A DNA stretch of 64,000 bases from Carex sylvatica (lineage: Eukaryota; Streptophyta; Magnoliopsida; Poales; Cyperaceae), in contig CAXKVR010000002.1 in assembly GCA_964058845.1 (NCBI GenBank), positions 186,001-250,000 on the forward strand. Direction: 5' to 3'. The notes under the pieces were generated by a model. It searched no databases and had not been told where the DNA came from. It saw only the letters and a list, made by a program, of their open reading frames with translations. The position numbers and the translations under genes were made by a program. This document shows, one piece after another, positions 59,351 through 64,000 of this stretch (position 1 is its first letter; each line of letters begins with the position of its first letter).

Positions 59351-59482
59351 TGAGGGTGAAAACGGATCAAATACGGATCGGATAGTAATAAAACCATATT
59401 CGTATCCGTTTTTATTTTCCGGATACAGATACAAATCGAATATTAATCGGATACGAATACGGATCGAATATTTTCACCCCCA
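59351..59482. mobile_element. Short hAT-like palindromic element (CGGATA-rich)
   Basis: TGAGGGTGAAAACGGATC at the left and the complement of TGGGGGTGAAAATATTCG at the right, filled with GGATACGGAT-type hexamers. 132 bp, resembling a deletion derivative of the 5827 family. Flanking octamers do not match. Confidence 0.55.
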
Positions 59483-59887
59483 CATACAAATGACCGCTAC
59501 TTCTTGACGAATGAAAGAAAAATAATTGGAAATGGTACGATGGGCATTGGACCAAATTAGTCCATAATCATTTCAAACGGTCCGATTCTCAAAGATAAGT
59601 GAAAAAACCATCGAGATTCGTGCCATTTAAATTAACAAGCATCATTATGAAGATGGCCGGGTTTGAGTTGAAGTCGGACGAAATTTGATCCGATGCTGTT
59701 TACTATTATACTGGAAGGAAATAGCAAGCATGGGAAGATTGCTGTTAGCAAATAGAAGGCAGATTACTATTATACTGCAGAGAGCGATAGAAGGAAATCG
59801 AGTCGGTTCGCGAGCAGTTTACTATTATATTGGAGAGAACGAATCAATAATTTTGACAAAATTTAGTTAATAGTTTAAAAATACGAG

Positions 59888-60357
59888 CCGGTTCGCGAAC
59901 TCACGAGTCGAACTGAGTCAAGTGTTTATATGAGCCGAGCCGAGCCGAGTTTGGACTTTTCTCAGTTTCAAGTTCGATTCTTTTAACATCTTTAATTTTT
60001 GGGATGTACAACAATTGCTAGAAAATAAAGTTTTTTTAAGGCAAACATATATATATATTCTAATTGACATGTTGCGAAAAAAGAATCGTTTTTATTTTAA
60101 AAGTAAAATAATAAGAGGGAGACCGGTTCGCGAACTCACGAGTCGAACTGAGTCAAGTGTTTATATGAGCCGAGCCGAGCCGAGTTTGGACTTTTCTCAG
60201 TTTCAAGTTCGATTCTTTTAACATCTTTAATTTTTGGGATGTACAACAATTGCTAGAAAATAAAGTTTTTTTAAGGCAAACATATATATATATTCTAATT
60301 GACATGTTGCGAAAAAAGAATCGTTTTTATTTTAAAAGTAAAATAATAAGAGGGAGA
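59888..60357. repeat. Perfect 235-bp tandem duplication
   Basis: 59888-60122 and 60123-60357 read identically over the full 235 bp, from CCGGTTCGCGAACTCACGAG to ATAATAAGAGGGAGA. No mismatch was seen by eye. The unit begins inside a CGAGCC hexamer region. Very recent duplication or an assembly artefact. Confidence 0.95.
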
Positions 60358-61402
60358 CTAATATAAAAGACACTAAAATTTCATTTTATTGATGTTCAAA
60401 TTTAAAAATTAAAACCAACTTAATTTCCATATATTAGTTTATAACTGTTTTTAATTTCTTTAATTATATGAACGTTGTAATTGAGACGCTCCTAGTACAT
60501 TTGGGTCATTATGACATAACATAACAAAACAAATCAAAAATTTGTTAATAAAATCTTAATCCATGTAGAAATTTTGAAAATTTAAGAGTAATTCAATTGA
60601 TAAGTTTAATCTCGTACACTCTTCAAATATTCTTTAAAGATTTAATTATTCTCTTTTAATTTCAATTTAATTTATAATACTTGTCATATAAAGATAAATT
60701 CACAGTATTTGATTAATTTATCAAAAGAATCATGATACTGTGTGTTGCTTTAATATTTGAAATAAAATACTTTGTTCTTTAGTAATATTTATATTTACTA
60801 ATAGCTACTTTAGAATTTCCTCTGTACTTATTTTGTTTAATAAATTTTTATTTATCCACAAATTTTTTTTTTCAAAAATAAGAATGAACCCGTTAAATGA
60901 AAAAAAAGACGCGTTCATCTCACTTTATATTGTTAAATTTTTTTTAGGATTGATCAAAGTATATACTCTATAAATATTTATAGTGTACATTACTGTCTTA
61001 AAAATATTATGAGCTATTTATCAAACAGTATAACACTTGTATAAAGATGGATATTTAATTAAAATATCCGTAATGCATAAAGATTTTCGAAGTATCTGGA
61101 TTCTCGCCTCGAGTGCGTATCATCTGAGATATCCGATATTTATTTTGTGTGACCGACGCGACCGGTTCCTATTTGGGGATAACGTAGGTAGCCAGTATCA
61201 TTTAAGCTTAGAGATTTGTGCAGAACGTATTTCAACGGTTGTGATTTTTATTTGGAAGAGTTCTCACCCAATTATTTATTTGGAAGAGCTTAGCTAGTGT
61301 TTATGCGATTCGACCGTCAATCACAAATGTCAAAAACATGAAACAGAGCACTTGGATTCATCAATTTTAGTTCGTGCGGTTGCGGTGCAAGAAGAGACAT
61401 AA
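60358..61402. other. AT-rich intergenic stretch
   Basis: An 86-codon frame at 61037-61297 starts with TTG and matches nothing I recognise. Confidence 0.4.
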
Positions 61403-61729
61403 ATGAAGGAAGCGGGTGAGGTGGGGTGCATCAGTGCATGGGAATTGGGATATAGAATAGAAGCAATGAGCAAATACAGCTACATTACACATTACACAGT
61501 ACTGGGGTTCAGAAATCAGAATCATAGCTTTCTCTGGAAAACGACAACAAATAAACTTTTCGGTTTGGTGGATTCTCTACAACAGTCACTGTGCGAATGG
61601 CAGCTCAAGTTCAACATGTGTTTCAAAAGATGGAGCATCAACGAGAATAAAACCAATATTGAACAGAACAGTAAAAAGCAGGTATCTTTATTCTCCAAAG
61701 AAAAAAAAAACAGTAGTACTTTCCAATAG
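61403..61729 (+). CDS. Doubtful ORF, 108 residues
   Basis: Opens at ATG 61403 and is open to a TAG. Composition is less AT-rich than the surroundings from 61380 to 61680, and it reads as a soluble protein without known motifs (KEAGEVGCISAWELGYRIEA). A possible donor AAAAAGCAG/GTATCT lies at 61681, so the real exon may end there. The last 20 codons are Lys/Ser-rich and look non-coding. Not recognised. Confidence 0.2.
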   Translation: MKEAGEVGCISAWELGYRIEAMSKYSYITHYTVLGFRNQNHSFLWKTTTNKLFGLVDSLQQSLCEWQLKFNMCFKRWSINENKTNIEQNSKKQVSLFSKEKKNSSTFQ

Positions 61730-62813
61730 TATAGTATTCATAATATTTTTTTGGGGGAATTTCATGCATACCCCTAAAAATTCTCAAAACTCTGTATCCC
61801 CTTCTAAAAATCATATCACCATTTTAAATTTACAAAGTACCTATTTTATTATTATTTAAAAAGTAAAAAATATGTAGCATATTTAAGAGAAATAGTCTTC
61901 TTATTGGTCGGTTATGATAGTAAATAATTTATTTTCTTGTGACGCACACATCATAATATGTTTGAATATCACTGTGCAACATAATACTGATAACATTATT
62001 TTTGGAGAATTTCATGTATACTCTTAAAAGCCCTCAAAACTAAGTATTATTTTAAATAATGACAAAATAAGTACTTTGCAAAGTACCTGTTTTTGGTTCA
62101 TTATTTTTGGAGAATTATTTTTATTTCATGTATACTCTTAAAGACCCCTAGTAAATGTTTTTATTTTTTAATTTGAAATTACGAAGCCGTAATGTCAAAA
62201 TACAACATGATCAAATATAACGCGATAAGTTTGCAATATGACAAGACATTATGTACAAAAATATAATCTAAGTCGACTAGCTTACTAATAAGACCCATTT
62301 ATATCTCTATTAGTTAATGATATCGAACACACATAATATTTAGCAGTATTTTTAAATGCAACCTCATGAATTGTATATATAACCACATAATATCGTGCAG
62401 TTATATATATGTAGTTGTGCAAATACATAATACTACATGCTCACAAATTATGCTAACACATATATAACATTTCATTAAAATTGTTCATGGATTGAATATT
62501 GCCACGACTCATGCCTTCAGGTTAGAGGCGGAGTCAAATTTTCAGACTCTATGGTCAAATATATATAAAGATCAATCATATAAAAAAAAATTGCGACAAA
62601 TAAAAATCAACTTTACAGTACCATACTATTTTACTCTAAATTATATATAAAATCATACATATATATAAAAAATTAAAAAATAGAGGTCAATTGACCCCTA
62701 TTCTTCTTTCCTCCCTCCTCCACTGTAGACATTATCTCGTTGAATTATCATTATTGTGAAAATTGACCGTAAGGATTGACAACTCATTTTAAATATATAT
62801 ATGAGTAGAACTA
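61730..62813. other. AT-rich intergenic stretch
   Basis: Two similar segments, near 61740-61800 and 61990-62060, share ATTTTTTTGGGGGAATTTCA-like and GAATTTCATGTATAC blocks, a decayed local repeat. 62526-62727 has TAGAGGCGGAGTCAAA at the left like the MITE at 21486, but its right end is unclear. Confidence 0.4.
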
Positions 62814-63204
62814 GGGTGTTCTTAAGCTCACCAAGTCATTTGGTGAACTCAAGTCTAAAACCCATCAAATCGGCTTCAAACGATGAATTTGAATCATTGA
62901 AATCCGCCTACCTTACGAGTGATGCATCTACATGTGAACATTTTAAACATTCAAATTAATTTAGTATAAAGTCAAGCGGTCAAAATTAGAAGCTTAATAA
63001 ATTAATTTTGATACATTTATTTTTTGAACGGTTTTTTACCGCTTGACTTTATACTAAATTAATTTAAATGTTTAAAATTTTCACATGTAGATACATCACT
63101 CGTAAGGTAGGCGGGTTTCAACAGTTTGAATTCGTCATTTGAAACCGATTTGATGAATTTTAGTCTTGAATTCACCAAGAAGGTTAGTGAACTTAAGAAT
63201 CCAC
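62814..63204. mobile_element. Hairpin (palindromic) MITE 4, different family
   Basis: The left GGGTGTTCTTAAGCTCACC pairs with the right GTGAACTTAAGAATCCAC. Arms are about 170 bp with internal matches CGCCTACCTTACGAGTGATG and TTTAGTATAAAGTCAAGCGG; loop near 63010. The core has no resemblance to hairpins 1-3. Confidence 0.85.
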
Positions 63205-64000
63205 ATATGCAATCACATATTATAAATTACGGTATGCATGACTTTTCATATACATGAGCAAGTCTCATTTTAAAACATGAATATTTATTATACTATCTTT
63301 TTTTCGAGAAATGACAAATTTAGTAGTGCAAAATTTCTTTGCGATTTAACACCTACATATTGCGATTTAACACCTACATGAATATTTATTATACTATATT
63401 GCAAAATTTCTTTGCAATATAATTTATAATTTATTAAAAGATGCTGACGAAAACCAAAGTATTCTAACTTCAAACACTTAAATTAATACCTCTAACTTGG
63501 GTTATAAATGCAGCTCCTTTTTCACACACAACATCAAACTTACCATCCAATCTGCTGTGCGGTGACAATGCGCACCACCAAAAGTAACAAATACAAAAAG
63601 GACACGTACTAGGATTATCGTATAATCTTCTCTCCAGGAATAACGGATTCCAAACGGGTTGCGTAGGCGTACGCTCCCCCTCCCGAGATATCAGCGTCTG
63701 CTAATTATTCTCCATTGTAGAGTTAACTTGATACCTCCATTTAATTCTTTAATTGGTGAACAGTTTCTTAAATAGTTGTATTTATAACTACTCTCCACGT
63801 GGGACAGAATGAATGCCAATTTCCGATTCAATAATTATCAATATTAAAATTGTTCCTCAAATAATGGTATTTATTTTAAATATATACAACTTTTTTTTCC
63901 GGAATTTTTATTATTTTTCTAGTTTATGCATAGATGAGATTTCTTTTAAGTATTTGGCTCTTGTCTCAATTTCTCTTGATACTAATTGAGTATTTTCATT
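63205..64000. other. AT-rich end of window
   Basis: Contains a 20-bp direct repeat (TTGCGATTTAACACCTACAT twice, about 63339-63379) and ATGAATATTTATTATACTAT twice. No gene recognised. Confidence 0.4.

Noticed and set aside
59343..59490. 8-bp target duplication for the element at 59351-59482
   Set aside because: The flanking octamers CGAGCTTT and CATACAAA do not match.
61037..61297. 86-codon frame as a gene
   Set aside because: It begins with TTG, has no domain, and no promoter or splice context.

Overview
The window looks like intergenic, transposon-rich chromosomal DNA from a flowering plant, most likely a eudicot. It is AT-rich, introns have GT..AG borders, and the only long open frame is a Ty3/gypsy polyprotein whose primer-binding site matches the plant initiator tRNA-Met. 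Remnants of two plant gene families are visible (aspartate kinase; DUF707). No rRNA, tRNA, CRISPR or bacterial-type operon was seen. The species cannot be told from the sequence alone.

The dominant feature is one complete, very young Ty3/gypsy chromovirus-type LTR retrotransposon (Tekay/Del-like) at 23851-34256. It has two 2716-bp LTRs that differ at only five sites as read by eye, a TCATA target duplication, a PBS, a polypurine tract and one uninterrupted gag-pol frame of 1587 codons ending in a chromodomain-like tail. Three older relics of related LTRs lie at 1-2575 (+), 17132-18928 (-) and 50562-52374 (-).

Region by region: 1-2.6 kb is the end of an LTR holding a hairpin MITE. 2.6-9.3 kb holds hAT-type non-autonomous elements and small MITEs around a possible two-exon gene whose stop codon is the first triplet of a hAT terminus. 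12-15 kb contains two correctly spliced-looking exons of an aspartate kinase ACT domain, a broken gene fragment. 15.8-40.5 kb is a locally duplicated family of diverged segments (copies A-E), two of which carry decayed DUF707 exons. It is interrupted by the LTR relic, a GC-rich palindrome array with a TATA promoter (20.4-21.1 kb) and the young retroelement. 42.2-46 kb and 54.2-56.5 kb are two copies of a segmental duplication, the second with a 1.37-kb net deletion. A small TATA-driven single-exon gene of unknown function lies at 48085-48423. 50.5-52.8 kb is a nest of an LTR relic, two adjacent hairpin MITEs and a hAT fragment. 57-64 kb is mostly non-coding, with a perfect 235-bp tandem duplication and another hairpin element.

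Two observations look least ordinary. First, GC-rich arrays of short palindromes (GTGCGG..CCGCAC) are shared, in opposite orientation, by the U3 side of the young LTR and a different TATA-bearing element, while an older LTR of the same family lacks that array and has another palindrome array (TTGCGGGCCGCAA) at another site. Second, a set of palindromic MITEs share an inner core but have unrelated outer ends, the reverse of what TIR-defined families show.
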